DNA of 64,000 nucleotides from DASUWK01 sp036378435 (GTDB lineage: Bacteria > Chloroflexota > Dormibacteria > Dormibacterales > Dormibacteraceae): positions 62,001 through 126,000 of the forward strand of contig DASUWK010000059.1 in the NCBI GenBank assembly GCA_036378435.1, given 5' to 3'. The notes under the pieces are model-generated. The model was given only the letters and a program-made list of their open reading frames with translations, made no database searches and was not told the origin of the DNA. Positions 47,234-59,548 of the stretch are shown here, piece by piece; within the stretch, counting starts at the first letter, position 1, and each line of letters begins with the position of its first letter. A program made the translations under genes and the position numbers.

Positions 47234-50005
47234 TCATTTCTCGAGCTTCAGCGTGAGGATCTGGAACGGCCGCAGGTCCAGCCGCACTTCGCCATCGACG
47301 AGCTCCGCCGCGGCGCTCTCCCGCTCCAGCAAGTCGGTCAGAGTCGCCCGTCGAATCGGCAGTGAGGTTCGCAGGCGCGCGCGGCAGGCGCCGCCCCAAG
47401 CCTCGTAGAGACGGACGACGAACGCGCCGGAGTCCTCGGCTCGCTTGACGGCGCTGACCACCACCTGGGGGGTGTCCACGGAGAGGAACGAGGCCGACGT
47501 GCCGGCGGCTAAGGCCGTGTCGGCGCGCAGCAGGGGCGGGTTAAGGCTCTCGGCCGCAGCAATCACGCCCGCCGAGCGAAAGTCGCCGGCGTGCGGCATC
47601 AGCGCATAGGTGAAGCGGTGGGCGCCCTGGTCGGCGCTCGGATCCGGGTGCTGCGGCGCGCGCAGCAGCGAGATCCCGATCACGCTGCCGAGCACGTTGT
47701 GCCCGTACTTGCAGTCGTTGAGCAGCGCGACACCGTAGCCCGCCTCGCCCAGATCGACCCAACGGTGAGCGCAGACCTCGAAACGCGCTTCGTCCCAGCT
47801 GGTGTTGCGGTGAGTCGGCCGCTCGATGTGCCCGAACTGGATCTCGTACGTTGCGTGCGGCCCGCGCACCGAGACCGGGAAATAGGCGCGCAGCACCTTG
47901 TGCTTCTCGTGCCAGTCGACCTCTGTCTCGAAGCGCAGCACGCGCGAGCCGTGGTCCAGCACGAGGCGCTGGGTGAGCGATGACGCGCTGAACGCCCGCG
48001 TCATCTCGACCGCGCCGCGCAGCCCGGCGCCGGTGACGCGGACGCTCTGGGGAGCGGGAAGCTCTTCGAAGGAGTCCTCGTACGTGATGTCGAGGTCCCA
48101 GGCGTCCCAGAGGGCCGGTTCGTCCCGATGGAGGCGCAGCACGTTGCCGCGCTCCCCGGCGGCGAGCACCTCGCGTCCATGCTCTCTGTCGAAGACGCTG
48201 GTGAGGCGGCCCTCGCCGTCCCACTCGACGCGCAGCAGCTCGTTCTCGAGGTGGCGTTCGGAGGCCTCGACCAGGCCTTCCTCCGGCCGGCTCGTGACCG
48301 TCGTGTAGCCGCAGGCGGGCACCTCGACGATGGCGTCTTCGACTACCTCGCGACGGGCAGTCCCGGTGGGGTTGAACCAGGTCGGCGTCTGACCCGCGCC
48401 GGCCAGGGCGTGGATGGCCCCGGCCGCCAGCGCCTCCGCCTCCCCTACGACGCCGGCGAGCTCGCGTTCGGCTTGCTCGTAGACCCAGTCGACCGACGAT
48501 CCCGGCAGGATGTCGTGAAACTGGTTGACGAGCAGCGTCTTCCAAGCGGCCTCGAGCTCCGTGCGCGGGTACTCGCCCCCGGCCACGACCGACCAGAGCT
48601 CGGCGGCGTGCAGGGCCGCCTCGGCCTGCCGGTTCAGCCGCTTCGTCCGCGCTTGCGAGGTGTACGTGCCGCGATGGAGCTCGAAGTAAAGCTCGCCGGC
48701 CCAGGTGGCCAGGCTCGGCGACTCAGCCGCCACCGCCGCGAAGAACGCCTTGACCGAGCCCAGCTCGACAGCCGGCACGCCTTCCACACCGCGCAGGCGG
48801 CGGGCGATCTCCAGGTGCTCCGGCTCCGGGCCGCCGCCGCCGTCCCCCCAGCCGAACAGATACAGGGAGCGGTCCGAGCGGCCGCGGTCTCGGAAGCGCC
48901 GCGAGCAGTCGAGCACCTCGCGGACTTCGAAGATGCCGTTGTAGGTGTCGGCCGGCGGGAAGTGGGTCAGCAGGCGCGTGCCGTCGATGCCCTCCCACCA
49001 GAAAGTGTTGTGAGGCAGCTTGTTCACCTCGTTCCAGCTCAGCTTCTGGGTGAGAAAGCTCGTGCACCCGGCGCCGGCCAGGATCTGGGGCAGCGAAGCG
49101 GGGAAGCCGAAGCCGTCCGGCAGGAAGCCGACCGTGCTGATCCGGCCGAACTCCTGCTGCCAGAAGCGCTGCCCGTAGAGCACCTGCCGCACAAGGGCTT
49201 CGCCCGATGGCAGGTTGGAGTCGGCCTCCACCCACATCGCTCCGACGGGCTCCCAGCGTCCTTCCTCGACGCGCCTGCGAACGCGGTCGTACAGCTCCGG
49301 ATGGCGGTTCTTCAGCCAGGTGTACTGCTCGGGCTGCGAGGCGGCGAAACGATGCTCGGGGTATTCGTCCATCAGCTCGAGCTGGGTCGACCAGCTGCGC
49401 GCCACCTTCCGCTTTGCCTCGCGCAACGGCCAGAGCCAGGCCGTGTCGATATGGGCGTGGCCCACAGCGGTGACTCGGTGGGCGGGATCGGCGTCCCGTG
49501 GCTGCTCGGACAGCTCGCGGGCGATCTTCGCGTCGACCAACTCGGCCCAGGCGTTGGCATCCAGGAGCGCTGCCTCGATCGATCCGAACGTGAACAGGGG
49601 CTCCGGCGAGCTCCGCAGCGCCAGCATCGACTGCGCGCTGCCGGGCCCGCCGACCGTGCCGGTCGGATTGGCGGCCGCCTCCAGATAGAAGTCGATCTCG
49701 GCGCCCTCGAGCGGGAGCCAGCGGTGATTGGGATCGACGCCGCGCCAGGCTCGGCCGTCCCGCCAGGCCAGCGCTTCGCAGGTGAACCCGGTCTGGCCCA
49801 TGAAGCCGAGATCGATGAGGACCACCAGACTCGCGCCGGCAGGCGCCCGGCCGGTCACGTGGAACCAGGTCGTGCTCCAGGGCGGGCCCCAGCGATCGCC
49901 GGCCGCGATGGGCCGGTATTCGCCACGCACCGCCTCTTCGAATGGGATGGGCTCGCCCCGCACTTCGAACGCGGAGACTTCGAGCGGCGCTCGGTCCGTG
50001 AACAT
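47234..50005 (-). CDS. Alpha-mannosidase (glycoside hydrolase family 38)
   Basis: 923 residues. The GH38 domain opens with VGHAHIDTAWLWPLREAKRK (zinc-binding His and Asp). The nucleophile Asp is in WVEADSNLPSGEALVRQ, followed by YGQRFWQQEFG and FLPDGFGFPASLPQIL. The middle helical domain and the C-terminal beta-sandwiches (ENELLRVEWDGEGRLTSVFDREHGRE; DLRPFQILTLKLEK) are complete. No signal peptide, so probably cytoplasmic trimming of mannosyl oligosaccharides. ATG 50005 overlaps the upstream stop (TGATG); the longer frame lies inside the neighbour. Confidence 0.94.
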   Translation of the reverse strand: MFTDRAPLEVSAFEVRGEPIPFEEAVRGEYRPIAAGDRWGPPWSTTWFHVTGRAPAGASLVVLIDLGFMGQTGFTCEALAWRDGRAWRGVDPNHRWLPLEGAEIDFYLEAAANPTGTVGGPGSAQSMLALRSSPEPLFTFGSIEAALLDANAWAELVDAKIARELSEQPRDADPAHRVTAVGHAHIDTAWLWPLREAKRKVARSWSTQLELMDEYPEHRFAASQPEQYTWLKNRHPELYDRVRRRVEEGRWEPVGAMWVEADSNLPSGEALVRQVLYGQRFWQQEFGRISTVGFLPDGFGFPASLPQILAGAGCTSFLTQKLSWNEVNKLPHNTFWWEGIDGTRLLTHFPPADTYNGIFEVREVLDCSRRFRDRGRSDRSLYLFGWGDGGGGPEPEHLEIARRLRGVEGVPAVELGSVKAFFAAVAAESPSLATWAGELYFELHRGTYTSQARTKRLNRQAEAALHAAELWSVVAGGEYPRTELEAAWKTLLVNQFHDILPGSSVDWVYEQAERELAGVVGEAEALAAGAIHALAGAGQTPTWFNPTGTARREVVEDAIVEVPACGYTTVTSRPEEGLVEASERHLENELLRVEWDGEGRLTSVFDREHGREVLAAGERGNVLRLHRDEPALWDAWDLDITYEDSFEELPAPQSVRVTGAGLRGAVEMTRAFSASSLTQRLVLDHGSRVLRFETEVDWHEKHKVLRAYFPVSVRGPHATYEIQFGHIERPTHRNTSWDEARFEVCAHRWVDLGEAGYGVALLNDCKYGHNVLGSVIGISLLRAPQHPDPSADQGAHRFTYALMPHAGDFRSAGVIAAAESLNPPLLRADTALAAGTSASFLSVDTPQVVVSAVKRAEDSGAFVVRLYEAWGGACRARLRTSLPIRRATLTDLLERESAAAELVDGEVRLDLRPFQILTLKLEK

Positions 50006-51165
50006 CAGGCGCCGGGCAGCGGCGGGTACTTGAGCCCGCTGCCCGTGTTGACCACGAGCACGTGGGCGTTCGCGCCGAACCAGCCCGAACCCGCCAGCGC
50101 CCGGCCCGCCGCCAGCGCGCAGGCGCCTTCGGGGCAAAGGTGGAGCCCCTCCGCCTTGAACGCGTGCGCGCGCTCATCGCGGATCGCCTGCTCGTCGACG
50201 GCCACGGCGCAGCCGCCGCTCTCCCGGAGGTCGCGCAGCACCAGGTCGCCGGCCAGGGGACTGGGCACGTTGATGCCGAAGGCGTGGGTCTGCGCGTCGG
50301 GCCAGGCCTCGGTTTTCACGGCGCCCGCCTGGAAGGCCTTCACCACCGGCGCGCAGCCGGCTGCCTGTGCCGCCACGAGGCGCGGCAGGCGCTCGATCAC
50401 ACCGAGCTCGCGCAGCTCCAGCCAGGCTTTCCACATTCCGAGCAGGCCGACGCCGCCACCCGTCGGGTAGATGACCGCGTCGGGCAGGCGCCAGCGCAGC
50501 TGCTCGGCGATCTCCAGCCCGATCGTCTTCTTGCCCTCCAGGCGGTAGGGCTCCTTGAAAGTCGACGCGTCGAACCAGCCGTGCTCTCGGGCGAGCTGCC
50601 CGGCAACCTTGCCCGCGTCGCCGATCAGCCCGTCGATGACGCGTACGTCGGCCCCGGCCGCGAGCGCCTCTTCCCTCGTCACCAGGGGGGCGTCCCGCGG
50701 GATTACGACGTGGACGGCGACGCCGGCCCGCGCGCCGTAGGCGGCCCAGGCCGCGCCCGCATTGCCGTTCGTCGGGAGGATGAGCTCGGAGCCACCGAGC
50801 TCGACCAGGCGCGACATGCCCACGGCCGCGCCGCGGGCCTTGAAGCTGGCAGTTGGCAGCAGCCCGTCGTCCTTCACGGTGAGGCGCCCGACCTGGAGCT
50901 CGCCGGCGATTCGGCGGAGGTCGATGAGGGGCGTCACGCCCTCGCCGAGCGTCACCCGGTGCCGGTCGTCACGAACCGGCAGCAGCTCGGTGTAGCGCCA
51001 GAGCGTGGCGGGGCGCGCCGCCAGCCGGCGCGGCGAGAAGCTGATCGAGCCGAGGGCGTAGCGGGCATAGAGGATGCCGCCACAGCGCGTGCAGAGCTGG
51101 TGCAGCTGGTCGCAGTCGAACGTGGCCCCGCACCCCGAGCACTCGAGGTGCGAGAGAGCGCTCTC
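50005..51165 (-). CDS. Threonine synthase-like PLP enzyme with N-terminal zinc ribbon; start unclear
   Basis: Fold-type II PLP enzyme: GEGVTPLIDL, KDDGLLPTASFKARGAAVG (Schiff-base Lys in SFKARG), LPTNGNAGAAWAAYGARAG, YPTGGGVGLLGMWKAW, VVNTGSGLKYP. The first canonical start, GTG 50955, falls inside the conserved core. In frame upstream the sequence reads LECSGCGATFDCDQLHQLCTRCGGILYARY, clearly the zinc ribbon of threonine synthase-like proteins. That extension reaches the thiolase stop (51170) without any ATG, GTG or TTG, so the listed end is approximate. Threonine synthesis or a related beta-elimination are both possible. Confidence 0.82.
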   Translation of the reverse strand, partial: ESALSHLECSGCGATFDCDQLHQLCTRCGGILYARYALGSISFSPRRLAARPATLWRYTELLPVRDDRHRVTLGEGVTPLIDLRRIAGELQVGRLTVKDDGLLPTASFKARGAAVGMSRLVELGGSELILPTNGNAGAAWAAYGARAGVAVHVVIPRDAPLVTREEALAAGADVRVIDGLIGDAGKVAGQLAREHGWFDASTFKEPYRLEGKKTIGLEIAEQLRWRLPDAVIYPTGGGVGLLGMWKAWLELRELGVIERLPRLVAAQAAGCAPVVKAFQAGAVKTEAWPDAQTHAFGINVPSPLAGDLVLRDLRESGGCAVAVDEQAIRDERAHAFKAEGLHLCPEGACALAAGRALAGSGWFGANAHVLVVNTGSGLKYPPLPGA

Positions 51166-51169
51166 GGCC

Positions 51170-52345
<1,176 letters not shown>

Positions 52346-52366
52346 CAACTTGAACTCTAGAGAGTT

Positions 52367-53194
52367 CTAGGTGGGCGGCGCGGGGGGCGGCGGAGGCAGG
52401 GGAGGTCCAGCCGCCGGCGGACCCGCGGGCGGCGCCGACCGGAAGGCGACGGCGTCCAGCGCCGCCTCCGCGCCGTGGCCGGCGTAGACATCGGGAGCCC
52501 ACTTGCGGAGCAGGGGCTCCAGCTCGGCCGCCAGCCGCTGCCGAGTGCCCGGGTCGATGAACGCTCGGCGCGCGGCGTACGCCGCGAGAAAACGTCGAGC
52601 GAGCGCGTCGTCGACGTTGGGGCTCCAGGAGGCGGGCGGTGGTGCGGGGGCGGCGCCGCCCGCCGCCGGCGCGGCTGTCGCAGGAAGCGGCAGGTCCTGC
52701 AGGCGCACACGCTGGCGCTCTCTGACGACGACCGTTCCGGCCGCCAGGTCGCCGAGGCGCCGCCCGCGGCCGTTGATGAAGAGGCAGACGACGCCGATCG
52801 CGTACCCGTAAGGCAGGAAGTCGACGTACCGGATGAGGTTGCGGATGCCGGCCTGCGTGAACGAGAGCGGCTCGCCGTTCTCGCCGACGACGCGCAGGCG
52901 GGTCGCCTTCTTGCCCAGCGTCTGGCCGTTGAAGGCCGCCTCGCAAAGCCAGAAGTACCCATAGGTCGTGACAAAGCCGCCGGGGACCAGCACGAGGATG
53001 GCGATCGAGTCGTTCTGGGTGACGGCGGTCGCCGTGACGGCGATGAGGGTGAGGGCGAGGAAGATGCCGAGCACGACCAGGAGATCGAGGAGTGCAGCGA
53101 CGAACCGGCTGCCGATGCCTGCCAGCTCGTAGCTGAACGCGACCAGCTCCGGGGTCGCGACGACCATGTCCTCGTCAGGTCTGGGCTCCCGCAC
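52367..53194 (-). CDS. RDD family membrane protein
   Basis: 275 residues. The RDD core: [26 protein letters not shown] (Arg, Asp, Asp), a second helix pair, [49 protein letters not shown] and [17 protein letters not shown]. The C-terminal cytoplasmic part is helical and ends in a Pro-rich stretch ([11 protein letters not shown]). The GTG start is used; ATG 53167 is possible. It is divergent from SpoIIM with 26 bp between; RDD-SpoIIM pairs commonly sit beside MoxR/DUF58 genes. Confidence 0.9.
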   Translation of the reverse strand: MREPRPDEDMVVATPELVAFSYELAGIGSRFVAALLDLLVVLGIFLALTLIAVTATAVTQNDSIAILVLVPGGFVTTYGYFWLCEAAFNGQTLGKKATRLRVVGENGEPLSFTQAGIRNLIRYVDFLPYGYAIGVVCLFINGRGRRLGDLAAGTVVVRERQRVRLQDLPLPATAAPAAGGAAPAPPPASWSPNVDDALARRFLAAYAARRAFIDPGTRQRLAAELEPLLRKWAPDVYAGHGAEAALDAVAFRSAPPAGPPAAGPPLPPPPPAPPT

Positions 53195-53220
53195 GGCCGG
53201 GAGCTTATCCTCCGGGACCG

Positions 53221-54222
53221 ATGGTCACCTCACCTGAGGAGTTCACGGCGCGGCGCCGAGCCGACTGGCAGCGCTTGGAGGAGCTGCTGGGTCGAGCCGG
53301 CCTCAGCGGCGGCCCGGGATCGCTGCCGCCGAGCGAGGTCATCGCGCTGGCCGCGCTCTATCGCCGTGCCGCCGGCGACCTGGCGCGCGCGCAGCGCGAC
53401 TGGCCTGGTGCGCCCGTCACCCTGTACCTCAACGGCCTGGCCGCACGCGGTCACGCCGCGCTGTACAGGCAGGGCGGCGGCGTCCGCAAGCGTCTCGCCG
53501 AGTTCTACAGCCGGACTCTGCCGAACACCTATCGCAGCTCCTGGCGGTACCTGGTCACCAGCGCCGCGCTGCTCTTCGGCCCGGCGATCATCGCCTGGCT
53601 GGCACTGCTGCACGACCCCGGCCTGGCGTCCTACTTCTTTCCGCGCGAGCTGATCGACCTCGTGCATCAGCACCGGGTCTGGACGGATATCCCGCCCGAC
53701 CAGCGGCCGGTGGCGGCCGGCCTGATCATGACCAACAACCTGCAGGTCGCGATCCTCGCCTTCGCGACCGGGGTGCTGGCGGCCGTGCCCACGCTCTACG
53801 CGCTCGTGTTCAACGGCATCAACCTCGGCGCGGCGATCGGCTTCACGCAGGACTACGGCGTGGCCGGCAGCCTGCTCCAGTTCGTGGTCGGCCACGGCGT
53901 CATCGAGCTGTCGGTGGTCGTGACCGCGGGGGCCTCCGGGTTGATGCTCGGCTGGGCGATCCTGCAGCCCGGACCGCGCCGGCGGCGTGACGCGCTCGTG
54001 CTGGCGGCGCGGCGCTCGTTCGTGCTGCTGGTCGGAGTCGGGCCGGCGCTCGTCGCCGCCGGGATCATCGAGGGCAACATCAGTCCCTCCGATGCCCCCG
54101 CCTGGGTGAAGATCGCGATCGGGCTGGTGACCGGCTGCCTGCTCTACGGCTACCTGCTGCTCACGGGTCGCCGCCCCAACGATCCGGGGCCGGCCCAGGG
54201 CCCCTTCGGCGCCACCGGATAG
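53221..54222 (+). CDS. SpoIIM (stage II sporulation protein M) family membrane protein
   Basis: 333 residues. The cytoplasmic N-terminal region reads [16 protein letters not shown].....[28 protein letters not shown], the standard DUF95/SpoIIM beginning. About five or six helices follow ([84 protein letters not shown]). No sporulation genes are nearby; in non-spore-formers this protein travels with RDD/MoxR/DUF58 sets. It ends convergent with DUF58. Confidence 0.9.
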   Translation: MVTSPEEFTARRRADWQRLEELLGRAGLSGGPGSLPPSEVIALAALYRRAAGDLARAQRDWPGAPVTLYLNGLAARGHAALYRQGGGVRKRLAEFYSRTLPNTYRSSWRYLVTSAALLFGPAIIAWLALLHDPGLASYFFPRELIDLVHQHRVWTDIPPDQRPVAAGLIMTNNLQVAILAFATGVLAAVPTLYALVFNGINLGAAIGFTQDYGVAGSLLQFVVGHGVIELSVVVTAGASGLMLGWAILQPGPRRRRDALVLAARRSFVLLVGVGPALVAAGIIEGNISPSDAPAWVKIAIGLVTGCLLYGYLLLTGRRPNDPGPAQGPFGATG

Positions 54223-54256
54223 GGCCCGCGGCCGGCCGCGAGCCCGGCAAGGCCCG

Positions 54257-55593
54257 CTAGAGCAGGGCTCGCTCCTTCAGCTCCAGGTAGCGTTCCACCA
54301 GCGCCGGGCTGAGCTTGCCGGCCTCGACGTCGAGGCCGAGCACCCCTCCCCGGGCCAGAATCTCGAACGAGCGCGCGCGGTCTTCGAGCAGCTCTTCGGC
54401 CGCCGCCCAGCGGTAGGCGTCGCCGGCGGTGCGGGGCTCGGCGGCGCGCGCGGCGATGAGGGTCGGGTCCGCCATGGCCACCACCAGCACGAGGTGGCGG
54501 CGCCCAAGGCGTAGAGCGTGCGCGACGAGATCGCGAGACGTCTCGGTGTCCATGACATCGGTCAGCACGATCACCAGCGAGCGCCGGTTGAGCCGCCGCG
54601 CCGCGAGCGAGAACGCTGCGCCGAAGTCCGGCTCGACCGGCTCCGCCGGCAGCGAATACAGGGCCCGGTTGATGAGCGCCACCTGGCCCGCGCCCCGCTG
54701 CGGTGGCAGGAGGTTGAGCACGCGGTCGGAGAAGGCGAGCAGGCCCACGCGGTCGCCCTGGGTCTGGCCGACATGGGCTAGAAGCAGCGCGGCGTTGACG
54801 GCGTGGTCGTGCTTGGTGAGGACGCCCGCCTGCGCGTTCATGAGCCTCCCGCAGTCGACGGCGACCAGCAGCTGCTGGCCCCGTTCCGCCTCCACCTCCA
54901 CCGTTACGGGGTGGTCGCGGCGCGCGGTCGCCTTCCACGAGATGCGGCGCGCGTCATCGCCGCGGACGTAGTCGCGCAGCCCCGCGAACGCTGTGCTGGC
55001 GCCAGGCGGTCGCGCCCGGCGCAGCCCGGCGGCCGAGCGCAGCCCGCGCCGGAGGGCGAACTGGTGGCGCCGGACAGCGAGCACGTCCGGGTAGACCGGC
55101 ACCGTCTCGGGCAGCGGGAGGCGGACCTGCCGGACCCACCAGCCGCCGGGCCGCCAGCAGCGGATGTCGACGGCGTCGAAGCGGTAGGCGCCGCGGCGTC
55201 GGGCGCGGGTGACATAGGCCACGCGGAGCACGCCCTGGCCGTCGAACGTGCCGGCCGCCTCCCGCGGCTCGGCTCCGAGCACGACCGGCGCGTGGTCCGC
55301 CACCCGGCCGGGCAGCTGAGCCGCCCGCCGTCCGCGGATCTCGACCTGGACCTCCTCACGCGCTCCGAGCGAGAACGGTCGCGGGGTCCGGCGGGTCGCG
55401 ACTAGGTCACCGGGTCGTGGGAGGCTGAGCCCGTCACGCGCAGCGAGCACCAGGAGCGCCGCGTGGTAGACCGCGACGGCGACCCAGACGACGGCGCTCA
55501 GCGTCGTCAACGCGATCAGCCCCGCTCCGACCAGCAGCGCCGCGATCAGCTGGCGCTGCGGCAGGAGCGTCCAGCGCAGCCGCCGCAGCCGGC

Positions 55594-55597
<4 letters not shown>
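54257..55597 (-). CDS. DUF58 domain protein
   Basis: 446 residues. Two N-terminal helices (RQLIAALLVGAGLIALTTLSAVVWVAVAVYHAALLVL), a beta-rich region, then the DUF58 motif FAGLRDYVRGDDARRISWKATARRDHPVTVEVEAERGQQLLVAVDCGRLM leading into a vWA-like domain (LVIVLTDVMDTE). Such proteins are partners of MoxR ATPases. It is the last gene of the minus-strand operon; ATGA-type overlap with MoxR. Confidence 0.93.
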
Positions 55598-56537
<940 letters not shown>

Positions 56538-56541
<4 letters not shown>

Positions 56542-57590
56542 GCGCGCTCCACGATCTGATGGAGCGTGCGGGCGGCGTCGAGGAGCTCCCGCTCCGACGC
56601 GCCGGCCGTCTGGGCGGCAACCGCGTCGAGCTCGCTGCTCAGGGCCGGCGATCGCCGCCCGACTCGAAGCCGTGTCGACTTCACCAGGATCTCCAGCGCC
56701 TGGTGCCGGCCGCCGGCGCGTCGCAAGAGGGTGCCCACCGCATCAACGTACTCGGCGGACGAGCGGGCTCGCGGCGGCGCGAGCGGGATCGGCGGTCCGA
56801 AACCTCGGCCGCGCAGCGCCAGCGCGATGTAGCCGGCTATGACGGCCCAGATGATCGCGATGATCCAGGGCGCGGCTCCGCTGGGGGGCGTCGGCGCGGG
56901 TGGGGCGACGGCGGCGTGGTGAGACTCGTCGAAGGCGACGTAGCCGCCCGCGGGCGCGAGACCGAGCAGGTCCGCCGCGAAGCGGGAGTTGTCGGATCTC
57001 AGCAGGTTGCCGTTGCAAAGGATCAGGGGGTCGGCCAGGGCGATGACCAATCCGGAGCCGACGCGCATCTCCAGCGCCAAGACCTCCTTCACAGGCCCAC
57101 GCAGGATCGGGACCTGCGCCGGCAGCTCGGCGCTGAAGGGCTCGGCCGCGCTGCCGCCGCTCACCTCGTCCACGCCTGCCAGAAGAGGCCCGGGCGCGTA
57201 GGCGACCAGGTCCCGGACGGAGCCGCCGGCTCGAACCAGCCCGAGCTCGCCCTCGAGGGCGGGATCGACCGCCTCGCTCGCGTAGACCAGCACGCCGCCG
57301 CCGCTTACGAAGCGGCGCACCGCACGCGCCTCCTCGAGTGAGTACGGCTGGCTCGGGCTGAAGATGAACAGCAGCTCATGGGGCCTGCCGATGACGCCGG
57401 CCAGGAGCCGGGCGGTCGGCCGCCCTGAGGCGCCGGTCGCCCTATAGAGGGCTGATGTCCCATCGGCGGCGTCGCTCGTCGAGCTGTGCGTGCTGGGCGA
57501 CGCCGTCTGGCCGCCGAACAGAGAGAGCGCGAGCAGCGCCGCCAGGGCGGCTCCGAGCAGGAGCCACGCGGCTGCAGGAGCCCGCCTCAC
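56538..57590 (-). CDS. DUF4350 domain membrane protein
   Basis: 350 residues. An N-terminal helix (AWLLLGAALAALLALSLF) precedes a soluble DUF4350 region (STSDAADGTSALYRATGASGRPTARL, FSPSQPYSLEEARAVRRFVSGGGVLVYAS, VIALADPLILCNGNLLRSDNSRFAADLL, FDESHHA), a second helix (WIIAIIWAVIAGYIALAL) and a cytoplasmic helical tail. The fold resembles a glutamine-amidotransferase-like sensor. ATGA overlaps with both neighbours. Confidence 0.88.
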
Positions 57591-58441
57591 GCGGCCCTCG
57601 CTGCGCCGGCGCGGTAAGGCGCCGCGGCGGCTGCCGCCGCCTCGTACACCTCGCGCGTAACGGGGCGGTGTCCGTAGACCGCGTCCTCGAAACCCCGCAG
57701 CAGCGGCCGAAGCTCCGGCAACCGGCCGGCCCGGGAGAACAGCTCACGCACCGTGAGCGGGCTCGCGTCCCACGCCATCTCGCCGCCGAGCGCCGTGGCG
57801 ACCGCGCTCGCCAGCTCGCGCAGCGCCGCCGCGAAGTCGCCGGCGCCGGCCAGCCGGTCGGCGGCCGCGAACCGTTCCGCCGCGGTTCGAAGCCGGTCCG
57901 CCTCGACCGCCTGACCGGCGTCTTGCTGGGTCCCCCAGCGCGCCCGCAGAAAGCGAAACGCCACCAGCGCGAGCCCGGCAACCAGCAGCGCCAGGCCGAG
58001 CCACTGGAGGACGGACACCAGCAGCGCGCCCCAGCCACCGCAGCCGCTGAAAATCGACGCCTCCCGCGCCTGGATCCAGCCCGAGAGAAGGTCGCCCGGG
58101 GACTCGGGCTGCTCGCGGTTGTATGGCGCCGCCGAGCCCATCCGCCGCAGCTGGGTCTCGACACCGGAAGCCGGGTGCAGCGGCCTGCTGAGCGCCGTGT
58201 CCAGGCCTCGCAGCCGCGCGCGGGCGTCGCCGATATCGGGCGGCTTGGCGTTCAGGTCGTCCGCGATCTCAGGCTGCCGGCAGGATGTGCCGCCGTCGAG
58301 CGCGCGGGCGGCGGCGGCGATGCTCCCCGCGGAGGGATGCTCCGCGGCGAGATAGCGCTCCGCCTGGCGCACGGAGTCGAGGTACGCCGAGCCGGCCAGG
58401 GCCGTCGCGCCGCCGGCGACGAGCAGGCCGGCCGCCAGCAC
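57587..58441 (-). CDS. DUF4129 domain membrane protein
   Basis: 284 residues. A signal/anchor helix (LAAGLLVAGGATALAGSAYLDSVRQAERYL), a soluble region, a second helix (VSVLQWLGLALLVAGLALVAFRFL), then the cytoplasmic DUF4129-like domain (GDFAAALRELASAVATALGG, SPLTVRELFSRAG, FEDAVYGHRPVTREVYEAAAAAA). The segment FEDAVYG.RP is a recurrent feature. Part of the MoxR operon; function unknown. Confidence 0.85.
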   Translation of the reverse strand: MLAAGLLVAGGATALAGSAYLDSVRQAERYLAAEHPSAGSIAAAARALDGGTSCRQPEIADDLNAKPPDIGDARARLRGLDTALSRPLHPASGVETQLRRMGSAAPYNREQPESPGDLLSGWIQAREASIFSGCGGWGALLVSVLQWLGLALLVAGLALVAFRFLRARWGTQQDAGQAVEADRLRTAAERFAAADRLAGAGDFAAALRELASAVATALGGEMAWDASPLTVRELFSRAGRLPELRPLLRGFEDAVYGHRPVTREVYEAAAAAAAPYRAGAARAA

Positions 58442-58467
58442 GCCGGGAACGACGGCTCGCCAGAAAC

Positions 58468-59346
58468 TCAGGTCGGCACCGGGCCGGGCGGTGGCGGGGC
58501 CAGTCCCGGGCCCCCGCCGCTGAGCTCCCGCGCCATCACCTCGAGGTCGAGGTGCTCATGCCGAACCCGAAGGTCGAAGTAGAGCAGCGTGAGCACGAGC
58601 GGGAAGAGCGGGGTCAGGACGGTCGACAGCGCGAGCTCGACGGCGACGTTCGCCACGGTCGCCGGGATGATCCAGGCTCGGGGCACGAAGGCGGCGGCCA
58701 GGCTGAAGCTGCCGAGTGCCGCGCTGACCGCCTCGTACAGCACGTAGAAGAGCAGCAGGATCCCGAACAGCCGCCACCAGTTGAGGCGGGTGAGGCTCCA
58801 GCTCCTTGAGAGCGCGTCGCCCAGCCGGCGGCGCTCGCCGAACCAGGCGGGCACCACGACGCTCCACTTCACCAGCAGCCAGGCGGTGAGGGCGATGCCG
58901 ATGCAGGTGAGCACGGGTATCGCGGCAAGCACAAGCAGCGCGCCGTACCCCAGCAGCAGCAGCCAAAGGCGCCAGTACACGTGGGTGACGTCCCGCAGGA
59001 CCGAGCGCGCGCTGGCCGGTTCGCCCAGGACGGCCGCCATCGCGGCGCGCCACACCGCGTACGCGGTGACCGGCGCCATGACGATCGCGATGAGGATGCC
59101 GAGGCCCCCGACGGCGACCTCGGCTGTGCTCGGCGCCCCGCTGAACTGGCCGGCAACTCCCCCGAACAGGCCGAAAGCGGCGGCGATGGCCACCCCGGCC
59201 AGGCCGAGCAGCACGAGCGGGACGACGCTGAAGAGCGACGTCGAGAAGAGCAGCCAGAACCGGCGGCGGTAGAGACGGAAGACCTCGTCGAACAGCTCCG
59301 AGAGCGGCAGCGGCCGGAGGCGGACGCCGGGCGGGGTCTGGCCTAC
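58468..59346 (-). CDS. Polytopic membrane protein of the MoxR operon; no canonical start
   Basis: About 292 residues with roughly six helices. The first canonical start (GTG 59214) falls inside a helix; in frame upstream is VRLRPLPLSELFDEVFRLYRRRFWLLFSTSLFSVVPLV, the usual beginning of proteins with a glycerophosphodiesterase-type membrane domain. No ATG/GTG/TTG occurs in that extension. AGAGGGAG lies 6 nt before GTA 59346, which overlaps the TAG of the upstream gene. The central part reads AMAAVLGEPASARSVLRDVTHVYWRLW and RRLGDALSRSWSLTRLNWWRLFGILLL. Function unknown. Confidence 0.78.
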   Translation of the reverse strand, partial: VGQTPPGVRLRPLPLSELFDEVFRLYRRRFWLLFSTSLFSVVPLVLLGLAGVAIAAAFGLFGGVAGQFSGAPSTAEVAVGGLGILIAIVMAPVTAYAVWRAAMAAVLGEPASARSVLRDVTHVYWRLWLLLLGYGALLVLAAIPVLTCIGIALTAWLLVKWSVVVPAWFGERRRLGDALSRSWSLTRLNWWRLFGILLLFYVLYEAVSAALGSFSLAAAFVPRAWIIPATVANVAVELALSTVLTPLFPLVLTLLYFDLRVRHEHLDLEVMARELSGGGPGLAPPPPGPVPT

Positions 59347-59546
59347 CGCGGGCTCCCTCTGAAGGGTCCGAAACCGATGAGGGCGCCGGCGACCATGACG
59401 GCGGCGCCGAAGAAGGCGATGCCGGCGGCGAACAGCTCGGAGCCCAGGATCACGATGTAGATGCCCAGGGCGACGCTGAGCGCAACGCCGCAGGCCAGCA
59501 GGAAGAGGTAGAAGGTCGGGCGAAAGTCGTCGTCAGATCGGATCAT
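59343..59546 (-). CDS. Small two-helix membrane protein
   Basis: 67 residues: acidic start (IRSDDDFRPTF), helices YLFLLACGVALSVALGIYIVIL and FAAGIAFFGAAVMVAGALIGF, short basic end (FRGSPR). It sits tightly between the secreted gene upstream (2-bp gap) and the membrane protein downstream (overlap). No family recognised. Confidence 0.7.
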   Translation of the reverse strand: MIRSDDDFRPTFYLFLLACGVALSVALGIYIVILGSELFAAGIAFFGAAVMVAGALIGFGPFRGSPR

Positions 59547-59548
59547 GG

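Noticed and set aside
48128..50470. 780-codon plus-strand open frame over the alpha-mannosidase
   Set aside because: Lies across two well-supported minus-strand genes and shows no protein-like hydrophobic pattern.
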